Shown here one piece after another: positions 7,486 to 15,666 of a stretch of DNA of 64,000 nt. Each line of letters opens with the position of its first letter. Position 1 is the stretch's first letter. A model generated the notes under the pieces. That model searched no databases, had not been told where the DNA came from, and saw only the letters and a program-made list of their open reading frames with translations. The stretch is from Pedobacter soli. GTDB taxonomy: Bacteria > Bacteroidota > Bacteroidia > Sphingobacteriales > Sphingobacteriaceae. The stretch spans positions 682,001-746,000 of the forward strand of contig NZ_FMZH01000002.1 of NCBI RefSeq assembly GCF_900101435.1. Direction: 5' to 3'. Both the position numbers and the translations under genes were made by a program.

Positions 7486-8643
7486 ATGTTTACAGCCACG
7501 GGTCTGAAAAAGACCGTACTTTTTATATCTTTTCTTTGCAGTTCTTATTTAGCTTCAGCACAGTTTAATCAGTCTGCGCTCGAAAACCGGATTCGTCCCG
7601 ATAGTAGTTTAACCAACGAGGTACATTTTAATTTCTACAATTTCAATTACGTACGCAATTACGAGTACACCAACGATTTTCACGATGGATATACCTTGTA
7701 TGGTACGCAGCTACAACCGCAGATTGTTTACTATGCACACCCTAACCTGGCCATCACCGCCGGAGCTTTTATCCGCAAAGATTTTGGCAGAAATGGTGTA
7801 AGTGATGCGAAGCCTTTATTCAGTTTAAAGTACCACAAAAGAAACCTGACCCTGATTTTCGGGAGTTTAGAAGGCGGTATTCAGCATAAATACATTGAGC
7901 CGCTTTACGATTTTGAAAGAACCATTACCAACCCGGTTGAATATGGTACACAGCTTTTAGTAGAACGCAAACGCTTTAATTTAGATGCCTGGATTGCCTG
8001 GCAAAAAATGATCTATAAAGGCGATCCGGCTAAGGAAGAAATTATAGGTGGTTTATCTACAGAAACTACACTGGCCGAGGCAAATGGCTGGAAATTCAGT
8101 GTGCCTGCACAGTTTCTGGCTTTTCACCAGGGCGGACAGATTGATATACTTAAAGAAATTCCAATCAGTACTTTATTTAATGGGGCAGCAGGTTTAAAAC
8201 TGCATAAAGCCATTAACAGCAGCATTAAGCAGGTGTATACCGATAACTATGTGGCAGTATATAAAGACCTGTCGCCTGATAAAAGAAGGGCTTACGAAGG
8301 TGGTTTCGGTCTTTGGTTAAATGCCGGGGTAGAAAGTAAATGGGGAAGCCTGGTTGCCTCGTACTGGAAAGGCAATAATTTTATTTCGATCAAAGGTATG
8401 CCATTGTACGAATCGGTTTCTGATAATTTATATAGTCCAGGCTTAAGACAAAACTCAAGAAATATTGTCTCCCTGCGTTATGCTTACCAAAAGGAACTTA
8501 TTCCGCATTTATACCTGGATGTTCGCTTCGAACCGCATATTGATTTGGATAATACCGATAAACAGCTTCAGTTTAACCATTCATTTTTCTTAACCTACAA
8601 ACAGGATTTTAAATTATTTAAGGTGAAAAAGGATGGAAGGTAG
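7486..8643 (+). CDS. Predicted outer-membrane beta-barrel protein, function unknown
   Basis: The 385-aa protein starts with a signal peptide (to about residue 25, 'SYLASAQF'). The mature part has many alternating hydrophobic/aromatic strands ('EVHFNFYNFNYVRNYEY', 'QIVYYAHPNLAITAGAF', 'FSLKYHKRNLTLIFGSLEGG') and ends in an aromatic-rich strand near the C-terminus, which fits an outer-membrane barrel. I do not recognise a named family. It stands alone between repeat-rich gaps and is probably a monocistronic unit. Confidence 0.75.
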   Translation: MFTATGLKKTVLFISFLCSSYLASAQFNQSALENRIRPDSSLTNEVHFNFYNFNYVRNYEYTNDFHDGYTLYGTQLQPQIVYYAHPNLAITAGAFIRKDFGRNGVSDAKPLFSLKYHKRNLTLIFGSLEGGIQHKYIEPLYDFERTITNPVEYGTQLLVERKRFNLDAWIAWQKMIYKGDPAKEEIIGGLSTETTLAEANGWKFSVPAQFLAFHQGGQIDILKEIPISTLFNGAAGLKLHKAINSSIKQVYTDNYVAVYKDLSPDKRRAYEGGFGLWLNAGVESKWGSLVASYWKGNNFISIKGMPLYESVSDNLYSPGLRQNSRNIVSLRYAYQKELIPHLYLDVRFEPHIDLDNTDKQLQFNHSFFLTYKQDFKLFKVKKDGR

Positions 8644-8957
8644 AAGGCAGGAAGGTAAAAGCTGAAAGACTAAAGCAAAAAACTAAACTCTTGTTTCTCA
8701 TTCCTGGCCTCCGACTTCAGTCGGAGGCATTAGATAAATTGCTAGCCCCGCAGTTTTTAAAAAACTGCGGGGTTTATCGTTTTTAAACCCTCACCGTTCA
8801 TTTTCAAATAAAAATATTATCTTTCGTAATAAAATTGCGCTGATTTATCTTATTGATAATCAGTGCTAATAAAAATAAATTTAACTTTATTTAACTTTTT
8901 TTCTCTCCCCATGCAACCATTGTGTGCAACTGACCATCTTCTCTATACAAACACACA
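8644..8957. other. Gene-free gap: repeat text, hairpin and terminator
   Basis: After the stop there is repeat text (GAAGGTAGAAGG, AAGCTGAAAGACTAAAGC). A perfect hairpin GCCTCCGACT-TC-AGTCGGAGGC follows at 8707-8728, then the terminator at 8746-8777. The remaining 180 nt up to the sigma factor are AT-rich, and I see no ORF or clear promoter there. Confidence 0.7.
8746..8777 (+). terminator. Strong intrinsic terminator
   Basis: CCCCGCAGTTTTT at 8746-8758 pairs perfectly with AAAAACTGCGGGG at 8760-8772, followed by TTTA. A 13-bp arm with A and T tracts on both sides could work in both directions. Confidence 0.75.
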
Positions 8958-9527
8958 ATGAAATTGACGCGAAGCTATACGATAAACGATTTGATGGAGG
9001 GCTGCAAAGCCGGCGACCGGAAGATGCAGGAGCTGCTGTATAGGCAAACTGCATCGAAAATGCTGGCTGTTTGTATGCGCTACGCCAAAGATAGGATGGA
9101 AGCTGAAGATGTACTGCAAATGGGTTACATTAAAGTTTTCCAGAAAATTAAAGAATACCGGGGTGAAGGCTCTTTTGAAGGCTGGATTAGACGGGTAATG
9201 GTAAATACGGCTATTGAAAGTTACCGTAAAAACCTGCGCAGTTTAAATGTAGTTGAAATTGATGAAGCTTACGAGCAGCCATCAACCGGATTTGATTTTA
9301 GCCGTTTGGGCATGCAAGACCTGATGAAAGTGATTCAAAAACTGGCAGATGGTTACCGGATGGTTTTTAACATGTATGTAATAGAGGGCTACTCGCATAA
9401 GGAAATTGGTGAAACACTGGGTATCTCAGAAGGGGCCAGTAAATCGCAGTTATCGAGAGCCCGGGCAATATTAAAGGAAGAAATTTTAAAAATGGAGGGA
9501 TTTGGTTATGCAACCTATACAGGATAA
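8958..9527 (+). CDS. RNA polymerase sigma factor, ECF subfamily
   Basis: The 189-aa protein has sigma region 2 ('AKDRMEAEDVLQMGYIKVF', then 'FEGWIRRVMVNTAIESYRK') and region 4 with a helix-turn-helix ('GYSHKEIGETLGISEGASKSQLSRARAIL'). It redirects RNA polymerase to a small regulon. The next gene overlaps its 3' end and encodes a membrane-anchored partner, the usual sigma/anti-sigma arrangement. Confidence 0.93.
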   Translation: MKLTRSYTINDLMEGCKAGDRKMQELLYRQTASKMLAVCMRYAKDRMEAEDVLQMGYIKVFQKIKEYRGEGSFEGWIRRVMVNTAIESYRKNLRSLNVVEIDEAYEQPSTGFDFSRLGMQDLMKVIQKLADGYRMVFNMYVIEGYSHKEIGETLGISEGASKSQLSRARAILKEEILKMEGFGYATYTG

Positions 9528-10260
9528 GGATTTTGATCAGCTGTTTAAAAATGCTTTTGACGATGCCGAGATTGCACCATCAAGGGATTTATGGAGCAAT
9601 ATTGAAAGCGAAATTGAACCAAAGAAAAAAAGGATTATACCCGTTTACTGGTTATCGGCAGCTGCTGTATTATTGGTAGTTGCAGCGGGGATTCTGGTTT
9701 ACCAGCAACAAAATGTTAACCGTAAACAGTTAACCAGTTATGTTGCACCCAAAGTGCAGCAACCAGCTGTGGTAGAACAACCTGTTAAAGATTCGGTAAT
9801 TACACCAGTTAAGCCAATTGAAAAAGTAGAAGCCGTTTTACCGGTTAACACTAAACCAGCTACCAGTTTAGCAAAAACTACCATTAAAAAGGAAATTAAA
9901 CCAGTTGAAAAACAAAAGATAGCTACTGCCCCGGAAGTTTTTAAACAAGAAATGGTAATCGCTAAAACTGAAGAGCCTAAAAAGGATATTAAAACCAAAA
10001 TTGAGGAAGCAATTTTACAGCCTGAAAAAGAAACTGTAATTGCGGCTAACCCAACAGCTGTAAAAATTGATGAGCCCATTAACGATAACGAGGAGCAAAA
10101 TATTAAAAGCATCCGTAATGTGGGCGATGTGGTAAACCTCATTGTAAACAAGGTTGATAAAAGGAAAGATAAGTTTATCCAGTTCAGAACAGACGACGAC
10201 GATTCTTCCCTGTCATCTATCAATATCGGGCCTTTTAAAATCGGTAAACGGAAGAAATAA
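9508..10260 (+). CDS. Single-pass membrane protein, likely anti-sigma factor
   Basis: A 250-aa protein with a cytoplasmic head ('DLWSNIESEIEPKKKR'), one transmembrane helix ('VYWLSAAAVLLVVAAGILVY', about 46-65) and a long Lys/Pro/Val/Glu-rich periplasmic part. GGAGGG at 9494-9499 is a rare clear Shine-Dalgarno that fixes the ATG at 9508; the in-frame TTG at 9502 lies too close to it. The 20-nt overlap with the sigma gene suggests translational coupling. No zinc-finger anti-sigma motif (HxxxCxxC) is visible, so the role rests on context. Confidence 0.75.
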   Translation: MQPIQDKDFDQLFKNAFDDAEIAPSRDLWSNIESEIEPKKKRIIPVYWLSAAAVLLVVAAGILVYQQQNVNRKQLTSYVAPKVQQPAVVEQPVKDSVITPVKPIEKVEAVLPVNTKPATSLAKTTIKKEIKPVEKQKIATAPEVFKQEMVIAKTEEPKKDIKTKIEEAILQPEKETVIAANPTAVKIDEPINDNEEQNIKSIRNVGDVVNLIVNKVDKRKDKFIQFRTDDDDSSLSSINIGPFKIGKRKK

Positions 10261-10324
10261 CAGTTTTCAGTTGGCCGTTTTCAGTTCACAGTTATCAATT
10301 GGCAATTTTCAGTTATAAACATTA

Positions 10325-10371
10325 AAACATCACAACATTTAAACCTTACAACTTTTAAACATCACAACATT
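10325..10371. repeat. Short direct repeats upstream of the barrel gene
   Basis: AAACATCACAACATT occurs at 10325-10339 and again at 10357-10371, a 32-bp period. Just upstream, 'CAGTTTTCAGTT'-like units repeat between 10261 and 10315. This gap looks like decayed tandem DNA, not a regulatory site I can name. Confidence 0.55.
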
Positions 10372-10392
10372 AAACATAACAAACACATAGAT

Positions 10393-11178
10393 ATGAAACG
10401 TCTAATTTTTACAACACTTTTGGTAAGCGGGCTTGCCGGTGTTATGGCTCCAGGTGCTTTTGCACAACAAGATACCACCAAAAAGAAAATGGATTACAGC
10501 GAGGGGCATGGTATTATTTTAAAAAGTAACTCAGCCGATTCAGCTAAAAAAGGCCGCTTTGTGGGTGGGATTACCTTTACAAGGGTCGATTTGGGTTTCT
10601 CGAGGCTAATTGATAACGGAAGCTTCAATTTATCGCCCAATAACGATTTTTTGGATTATAAAGGTGGCAAAACCAGTACATTTTCATTTGATATCTTACA
10701 ATTGGGCTACCGTTTTAACTCGAACTTTAAAGTTTACGTAGCGGGAGGTTTTGATTGGACACTGATCCGTTTAAGAAAAGACATTACCATTGCCAAAAAC
10801 TCAAGCGAGTTTGTTTATACCGATCAATCGCCGGTACATTTCTCTAAAAATCGCTTTTCTAGCAGCTATGTGCATATTCCGTTAAATTTTGAATTCCGCA
10901 CCTCAGAAAACAAAAACGGCAAAAGGTTTTACCTGGTGTTAGGTCCGGAAGTAAGCTTTTTGTTAAACGGAAAAATTAAACAAATCAGCGAGGAAAGAGG
11001 CAAAGAGAAACAATACGATAGCTATCACTTTCAATCGGTTCGTTACGGTGGTACAATCCGCTTTGGTTACGGTGGTTTAGGATTGTTTACCAAATACTAT
11101 TTTAACGATATGTTTACCACTTCGCAGCAAGCTGGTTTAAAAAACATGAGCTTCGGTGTTACTTTTGGGTTAAACTAA
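10393..11178 (+). CDS. Outer-membrane beta-barrel protein (PorT-like)
   Basis: The 261-aa protein has a signal peptide ending near 'GAFAQQD' (about residue 25). The mature part alternates strands such as 'RFVGGITFTRVDLGFSRL', 'TFSFDILQLGYRFN' and 'FKVYVAGGFDWTLIRL', ending in 'NMSFGVTFGLN', a typical C-terminal barrel strand. It follows the sigma/anti-sigma pair on the same strand and may be a target of that sigma factor, which is inference. Confidence 0.8.
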   Translation: MKRLIFTTLLVSGLAGVMAPGAFAQQDTTKKKMDYSEGHGIILKSNSADSAKKGRFVGGITFTRVDLGFSRLIDNGSFNLSPNNDFLDYKGGKTSTFSFDILQLGYRFNSNFKVYVAGGFDWTLIRLRKDITIAKNSSEFVYTDQSPVHFSKNRFSSSYVHIPLNFEFRTSENKNGKRFYLVLGPEVSFLLNGKIKQISEERGKEKQYDSYHFQSVRYGGTIRFGYGGLGLFTKYYFNDMFTTSQQAGLKNMSFGVTFGLN

Positions 11179-11232
11179 GGCCCCTAAATCCCCTCAAGGG
11201 GACTTGATTACGGCAACACACAAATGAACAGA

Positions 11233-11264
11233 TCCTGTTTCGGTTAGGCGAGACAGGATTTTTT
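11233..11264 (+). terminator. Intrinsic terminator
   Basis: TCCTGTTTCG at 11233-11242 pairs with CGAGACAGGA at 11249-11258 with one mismatch, followed by six T. It lies between the barrel gene and the convergent 50-aa gene. Confidence 0.7.
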
Positions 11265-11265
11265 C

Positions 11266-11418
11266 TTATACAACAGTTTCGCTGTCATTATGCTCATCGA
11301 TCAAAGATTTAAAGCAATTCTCTATAAATTCATCTAAACTTATTCCCTGCTCTTCCGCATAAATTTTGGCCTGCTCTATAACAGCATCATCAAGTGTTAG
11401 TGTGATTTTAGCTTTCAT
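11266..11418 (-). CDS. 50-aa ribbon-helix-helix antitoxin-like protein
   Basis: Reading the minus strand from ATG at 11418 gives a 50-aa protein beginning 'MKAKITLTLDDAVIEQAKIY' and continuing 'AEEQGISLDEFIENCFKSL'. A short beta strand, then 'DD..IEQAKIYAEEQG.S....IE' is the pattern of small RHH/DUF6364-type antitoxins. No toxin ORF adjoins it: upstream is an intergenic gap and a GTG-start ABC gene on the other strand. It is either an orphan antitoxin or a solitary DNA-binding protein. Confidence 0.7.
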   Translation of the reverse strand: MKAKITLTLDDAVIEQAKIYAEEQGISLDEFIENCFKSLIDEHNDSETVV

Positions 11419-11551
11419 TTTTTTTGTATTTTTTTGATTTAAAGGTAAATACCGTTTTTTTGAATTTCTAAATAAAATATTAACAATTAGGTCAGTTTTA
11501 ACCTTATACCTTCTACCTCAAAACCCTCTACCTTTTTCTTATCTTTACCCC

Positions 11552-12544
11552 GTGAGCAATATCCTAATCAGCGTTAAAAATTTAACCAAGCAATATCAGG
11601 CAGAACAGGCCGGCGGAATTAGAAATGTAAGTTTCGATATCAATAAAGGTGATGTGGTAGCCATTATTGGCGAAAGTGGAAGTGGAAAATCGACCTTATT
11701 GAAATCGATTTATGGCTTGTTAAAAACCGACGAAGGCGAAATCTATTTCGAAGATAAGCGCGTTAAAGGGCCTGACGAACAATTGATTCCGGGCCATAAG
11801 CAAATGAAAATGGTAACGCAGGATTTTTCACTCAATATTTATGCGAAAGTATACGATAATATTGCCTCACAATTGTCGAATACTGACCTGAAAACCAAAG
11901 CTGAAAAAACTTTGGCCATTATGGAACATTTACGGATTTTACCCCTTCAGAATAAGAAAATAATTGAGCTGAGTGGTGGCGAACAGCAGCGTGTAGCCAT
12001 TGCCAAAGCCATGGTTTCTGATACGCAGGTTTTGCTTTTGGATGAGCCCTTTAGTCAGGTTGATGCCCTGCTTAAAAACCAGTTACGCGCCGATATTAAA
12101 CGTATAGCTGCCGAAACGGGGGTAACGGTGATTTTGGTATCGCACGATCCTGCTGATGGTTTATTCCTGGCCGATCAGTTATTGATATTGCGCAACGGAC
12201 AGCTTTTGCAAACCGGCAAGCCAGCTGAAATTTATCAGCACCCAGCCCATATTTATACCGCGCAAATTTTAGGCAATGCAGTAGTACTGCCAGCTGCTGA
12301 TGCCGAAAAAATTGGCTTAAAAACGCAAAAAGATACTGTTGTTTTTTATCCTGAGTGGGCAGAGGTGAGCAATAATTGGAGCAGCAGGCGTTACGAAGTA
12401 AAAGATGTGTATTACAAAGGCTTTTACGAAGAGCTGCTGGTAGAAAGAAATGGCGTTCACATTCGTGCGCTACAACTGAACAGAGGGGAGCATAAAAAAA
12501 ACGACCACGTTCAATTGAACATTAGTCGTTTTTTAGAATTTTAA
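11552..12544 (+). CDS. ABC transporter ATP-binding protein (orphan ATPase)
   Basis: The 330-aa protein contains Walker A 'GESGSGKSTLLKS' (about 38-50), signature 'LSGGEQQRVAIAKAM' (about 140), Walker B 'VLLLDEPFSQVD' and the H-loop 'VSHDPADG'. The 90 C-terminal residues are an accessory domain, reminiscent of the tails of importer ATPases. The start is GTG. No permease or binding protein adjoins it. Its last 15 codons hold a terminator-like hairpin. Confidence 0.88.
   Translation: MSNILISVKNLTKQYQAEQAGGIRNVSFDINKGDVVAIIGESGSGKSTLLKSIYGLLKTDEGEIYFEDKRVKGPDEQLIPGHKQMKMVTQDFSLNIYAKVYDNIASQLSNTDLKTKAEKTLAIMEHLRILPLQNKKIIELSGGEQQRVAIAKAMVSDTQVLLLDEPFSQVDALLKNQLRADIKRIAAETGVTVILVSHDPADGLFLADQLLILRNGQLLQTGKPAEIYQHPAHIYTAQILGNAVVLPAADAEKIGLKTQKDTVVFYPEWAEVSNNWSSRRYEVKDVYYKGFYEELLVERNGVHIRALQLNRGEHKKNDHVQLNISRFLEF
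12494..12534. terminator. Bidirectional terminator-like hairpin inside the ABC gene 3' end
   Basis: An A-tract followed by ACGAC (12494-12505) pairs with GTCGTTTTTT (12525-12534), and the inner part GTTCAATTGAAC (12509-12520) is a perfect palindrome. It lies within the last codons of the plus-strand ATPase and before the stop of the convergent lipoprotein gene, so it could terminate both. Confidence 0.6.
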
Positions 12545-12554
12545 TCAATTTTAT

Positions 12555-12965
12555 CTAATCAGAAGACGAAGCAACCAATACAATACGGGCACCAATACTT
12601 GCTGTTGGTCTTACCGGTGCTGAATTTCTATTTGCGCTGTTTTGTAGATAAACCCTGATCCTTCCGGGGAATGAACTATAGCTGTATGAGTCTGTTCCGT
12701 AAGTAAAAGGTAAGGCATCGTAGCCATCATCGTTAAAACGGGCGAATGATAAAATGATACCGTCATCTTCGTATTGTTCAATTCTGTTGTCGCTAATATC
12801 TACGTATAAATAAGAACCATTAACATCACTAGTTGAAACCCAGGCACTAGGTTGTATAGTTTTATAAATGGTAATGTTTGGTGTGTTTTGAACAATAGTG
12901 TCTTTTTTGCAGGAAGCCAGACCTAGTGTGGCAATGCAAAGCAATAGGATAGTAAGTTTTTTCAT
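12555..12965 (-). CDS. Small predicted lipoprotein
   Basis: The 136-aa protein has a lipoprotein signal 'MKKLTILLLCIATLGLASCK' with lipobox LASC and Cys19 as the acylation site. The remainder is a short beta-rich domain ('GSYLYVDISDNRIEQYEDDG', 'GRIRVYLQNS'). I do not recognise the family. It stands alone, convergent to the ABC ATPase. Confidence 0.75.
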   Translation of the reverse strand: MKKLTILLLCIATLGLASCKKDTIVQNTPNITIYKTIQPSAWVSTSDVNGSYLYVDISDNRIEQYEDDGIILSFARFNDDGYDALPFTYGTDSYSYSSFPGRIRVYLQNSANRNSAPVRPTASIGARIVLVASSSD

Positions 12966-13078
12966 GTTGATTAGTTTTTATTTGTGTGTGTGATTTTGAT
13001 ATTACAAATCTGCTGCCAAAAAATGTAACCTCCCATTTATGGATTAATTATTGTACAGTTAAACGCAGACACCCTTTG

Positions 13079-13086
13079 TAAATTTG
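13079..13086 (+). promoter_or_regulatory. Candidate -7 box TAAATTTG
   Basis: TAAATTTG fits the Bacteroidota -7 pattern and lies 17 nt before the ATG at 13103. No well-spaced -33 TTTG is visible. Confidence 0.45.
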
Positions 13087-13102
13087 CATTTATTCCCATT
13101 AT

Positions 13103-13663
13103 ATGAAGATCTTTTTTCGCCTCTTACCCTGGTTAATTCTCCTGATTGCAGGTTACTTATTTATCGCTAAAAAGTTCAGTATCAATACCTCTGTAGAAAG
13201 TAAACATCAGCTACTGGTCGAGAAAATTGAGGCTATAGGTAAACTGGAACTGGTTAAGTATCAAATTAGTGACGTTTTGGAGCACAAAAACAAAACAGAT
13301 TTTTTGCCGGAAGCCAGTGTCTTGCTAATTGTTAAAGCCGAAGCAGTGGGTTGTATCGATTTAACTAAAATTACCCGCGAAGATATCCGTATTGATGCCG
13401 ATACAGCTGTAGTAAATTTGCCACAGCCCGAAATCTGTTATGTCAAAATTGATCATAAGAACTCGCGTGTGTACGATACCAAAATGGCCTTCTTCAGGGA
13501 AGCTGATCTGGTAGATGAAGCTTATAAAGCAGCAGAGAGAAAGGTAGCTGCTGAGGTGAAAAAGTCGGATATTTTAACGCAGACTAAAACCAATGCGACC
13601 AATGTATTGAAACCGATTATTGAAGGCTTGGGCTACAAAAATGTGAGGCTGAGTTTTGAGTAG
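13103..13663 (+). CDS. DUF4230 membrane-anchored protein
   Basis: The 186-aa protein has one N-terminal transmembrane helix (about 7-23) followed by a domain matching DUF4230: 'IEAIGKLELVKYQISDVLEH', 'LIVKAEAVGCIDLTKI', 'VVNLPQPEICYVKID' and a C-terminal 'KPIIEGLGYKNVRLSFE'. The biochemical function of the family is not known to me. The domain faces the periplasm if the helix is an uncleaved anchor. Confidence 0.8.
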   Translation: MKIFFRLLPWLILLIAGYLFIAKKFSINTSVESKHQLLVEKIEAIGKLELVKYQISDVLEHKNKTDFLPEASVLLIVKAEAVGCIDLTKITREDIRIDADTAVVNLPQPEICYVKIDHKNSRVYDTKMAFFREADLVDEAYKAAERKVAAEVKKSDILTQTKTNATNVLKPIIEGLGYKNVRLSFE

Positions 13664-13728
13664 GGTAGAAGGTAGAAGGTTTAGGGTGTAGGGTTTAAAG
13701 TTTTTAAGGAGGAAGGTTATCCTCAAAC

Positions 13729-13811
13729 CGTCATCCTGATCCGATAGCTATCTGATTTATTTCAGGGTCTCAATACTTAATAAGAGATGCTGAAACAAGT
13801 TCAGCATGACG
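13729..13811. repeat. Dispersed inverted repeat, family A, copy 3
   Basis: It begins CGTCATCCTGATCCGATAGC and ends AGTTCAGCATGACG. It shares the 'GATCCGATA...ATTTATTTCA.GGTCTC' inner text with 6624-6703. It lies between the convergent DUF4230 and cupin genes. Confidence 0.75.
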
Positions 13812-13824
13812 ACTTAATTAAAAA

Positions 13825-14175
13825 TTACGTCAAAAAATCCTCGCGGTGTGGATTGAAAATATCAACCAGTAATCCGGCTTCCAGGCATACCACACCATGA
13901 TATACATTTGATGGTGCAAAGAAAACATCGCCTTCGTTCAATATTTTTTTATCCTCGCCCATACTCACTTCAAAGCTTCCTTTAGCCACATAACTCATTT
14001 GGAGGTGGGGGTGGTTGTGTACCGATCCGATAGCGCCTTGTTCAAAAGCAACTTTAACCAACATTAACTGATCATCATATGCCATGATTTTCCGCTTTAC
14101 GCCAGCGCCTAAGTCTTCCCAGCTGATATCGTTATCTGAAATTAATGTTTTATTGGCTAAATCTTTGAAATTCAT
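13825..14175 (-). CDS. Cupin-domain protein
   Basis: A 116-aa single-domain cupin. The two cupin motifs are visible: 'GSVHNHPHLQMSYVAKGSFEV' (His residues and Glu region, about 51-71) and 'GDVFFAPSNVYHGVVCLE' (about 84-101). The metal ligands would be the two His of the first motif and His97-like of the second. The substrate is unknown. Similar small cupins act in sugar-acid or aromatic metabolism, but neighbours give no clue. Confidence 0.85.
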   Translation of the reverse strand: MNFKDLANKTLISDNDISWEDLGAGVKRKIMAYDDQLMLVKVAFEQGAIGSVHNHPHLQMSYVAKGSFEVSMGEDKKILNEGDVFFAPSNVYHGVVCLEAGLLVDIFNPHREDFLT

Positions 14176-14189
14176 TTTTTATAAGTTAT

Positions 14190-14244
14190 GTCATGTTGAG
14201 CTTGTCGAAACACTACGATTGTCCTTCGACAGGCTCAGGATGAC
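14190..14244. repeat. Dispersed inverted repeat, family C
   Basis: GTCATGTTGAGCTTGTCGAA is mirrored by TTCGACAGGCTCAGGATGAC, giving a hairpin of about 20-bp arms with a few mismatches. A related element lies at 26059-26131. Repeats of this text are intergenic. Confidence 0.7.
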
Positions 14245-14258
14245 AATTTAACAAAAAC

Positions 14259-15509
14259 CTAAACCAAATACTCAAACAAAGTCTGATCCTGGTTCAATTC
14301 GATAATTTCGAATTTAAAATCTCTCATGCGTTGCAGTAAGCTGGCGTAATCGTTTTTATTCGAAAGCTCAATACCTACCAGCGCCGGACCATTTTCCCTG
14401 TTGGTTTTTTTAATAAACTCAAAACGGGTAATGTCATCCTGAGGGCCTAAAACTTCGTTCACAAATAATTTTAAAGCACCTGGCCTTTGTGGGAAACGTA
14501 CAATGAAATAATGTTTCAGCCCTTCGAAAAGTAAAGATTTCTCTTTAATCTCCTGCATACGCTCTATGTCGTTGTTTCCGCCGCTAACAATACAAACTAT
14601 TGTTTTACCAGCAATCTGCTCTCTTAGCTGATCTAAAGCCGCTACAGACAGTGCTCCGGCAGGTTCTACTACAATTGCATCCTCATTATACAATTTTAAG
14701 ATGGTGGTACAGATTTTTCCTTCCGGAATCAAGTGCATCTGATCCAGCAATTCCTTACAGTATTCGTAGGTAATGTGGCCAATCCTTTTTACTGCAGCTC
14801 CATCTACAAAGCGGTCTATCTCATCTAAAGTAAAAGGACCACCATGCTCCATCGCTGTAACCATTGATGGAGCACCGAGAGGCTCAACGCCCACCAGTTT
14901 AACATCAGGTTTAACCGTTTTCAGGTAAGCACTTACGCCTGATGCCAGGCCTCCACCACCAACAGGCATAACCACCATATCTAAATCTGGCAGATCTTCA
15001 AAAATTTCTACTCCTACAGTAGCCTGTCCTTCAATTACCTTTTCATCGTCAAAGGGCGGAATAAATGTAGCATTGTGTGCCGCACTGTAGGCCAGGGCTT
15101 CCTTCAAACAATCATCGAAAGTATCGCCAACTAACACCACTTCCACATTTTCGCCACCAAACATATACGTTTGTTTTACCTTTTGTTTCGGCGTGATTTC
15201 GGGCATAAAAATTACACCTTTAATGCCCAGTTTTTTGCAGGAGTAAGCCACACCCTGCGCATGATTTCCGGCACTTGCACAAACTACCCCGTTTACTAAC
15301 AATTCCTGAGGCAACGAACTAATTTTATTGTAAGCACCACGCAGTTTGTAAGAGCGTACAATCTGCAAATCTTCTCTTTTTAAATAAATATTGGCATTGT
15401 AGTAAGAAGAAAGTCCGGCATTAAACTCAAGCGGGGTACGTTTTACCACGTTTTTGAGTCTTTCAGATGCAGATTTAAAATCTAATGTATGTGGTGTTGT
15501 AGTGTTCAT
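14259..15509 (-). CDS. ilvA: Threonine ammonia-lyase (dehydratase)
   Basis: It deaminates threonine to 2-oxobutanoate, the first committed step of isoleucine synthesis. The 416-aa protein has PLP lysine K55 in 'VRSYKLRGAYNK', the phosphate loop 'VGGGGLASG' and 'CIVSGGNND'. The C-terminus ('HYFIVRFPQRPGALKLFVNE', about 330-410) is a single ACT-like regulatory domain, so isoleucine feedback is expected but of the short type. It is the distal ilv gene of the minus-strand cluster. Confidence 0.96.
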   Translation of the reverse strand: MNTTTPHTLDFKSASERLKNVVKRTPLEFNAGLSSYYNANIYLKREDLQIVRSYKLRGAYNKISSLPQELLVNGVVCASAGNHAQGVAYSCKKLGIKGVIFMPEITPKQKVKQTYMFGGENVEVVLVGDTFDDCLKEALAYSAAHNATFIPPFDDEKVIEGQATVGVEIFEDLPDLDMVVMPVGGGGLASGVSAYLKTVKPDVKLVGVEPLGAPSMVTAMEHGGPFTLDEIDRFVDGAAVKRIGHITYEYCKELLDQMHLIPEGKICTTILKLYNEDAIVVEPAGALSVAALDQLREQIAGKTIVCIVSGGNNDIERMQEIKEKSLLFEGLKHYFIVRFPQRPGALKLFVNEVLGPQDDITRFEFIKKTNRENGPALVGIELSNKNDYASLLQRMRDFKFEIIELNQDQTLFEYLV

Positions 15510-15571
15510 TTTTATAGTATCAAGTAGGGAGAATCTGGTATCAAGATCAGTGTTCTCCTATATTTTTCTTT

Positions 15572-15660
15572 TCGTCATCGCGAGGTACGAAGCAATCTTA
15601 AAGCGTTAGGTTTACTAACAGCTATAGTAGTAGGATTGCTTCGTGCCTCGCAATGATGAG
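15572..15660. repeat. Dispersed inverted repeat, family B (CGTCATCGCGAGG...)
   Basis: CGTCATCGCGAGGTACGAAG and GCAATCTT at the left mirror GGATTGCTTCGTGCCTCGCA and ATGATGAG at the right. The same element occurs at 25301-25390. It separates leuA from ilvA. Confidence 0.75.
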
Positions 15661-15666
15661 TTGTTG

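Noticed and set aside
9502..9507. TTG at 9502 as the anti-sigma start
   Set aside because: GGAGGG at 9494-9499 is correctly spaced for the ATG at 9508 and too close to 9502.
9738..10223. 161-aa minus-strand ORF inside the anti-sigma gene
   Set aside because: Low-complexity complement of a Lys/Pro-rich coding sequence, with no start context or motif.
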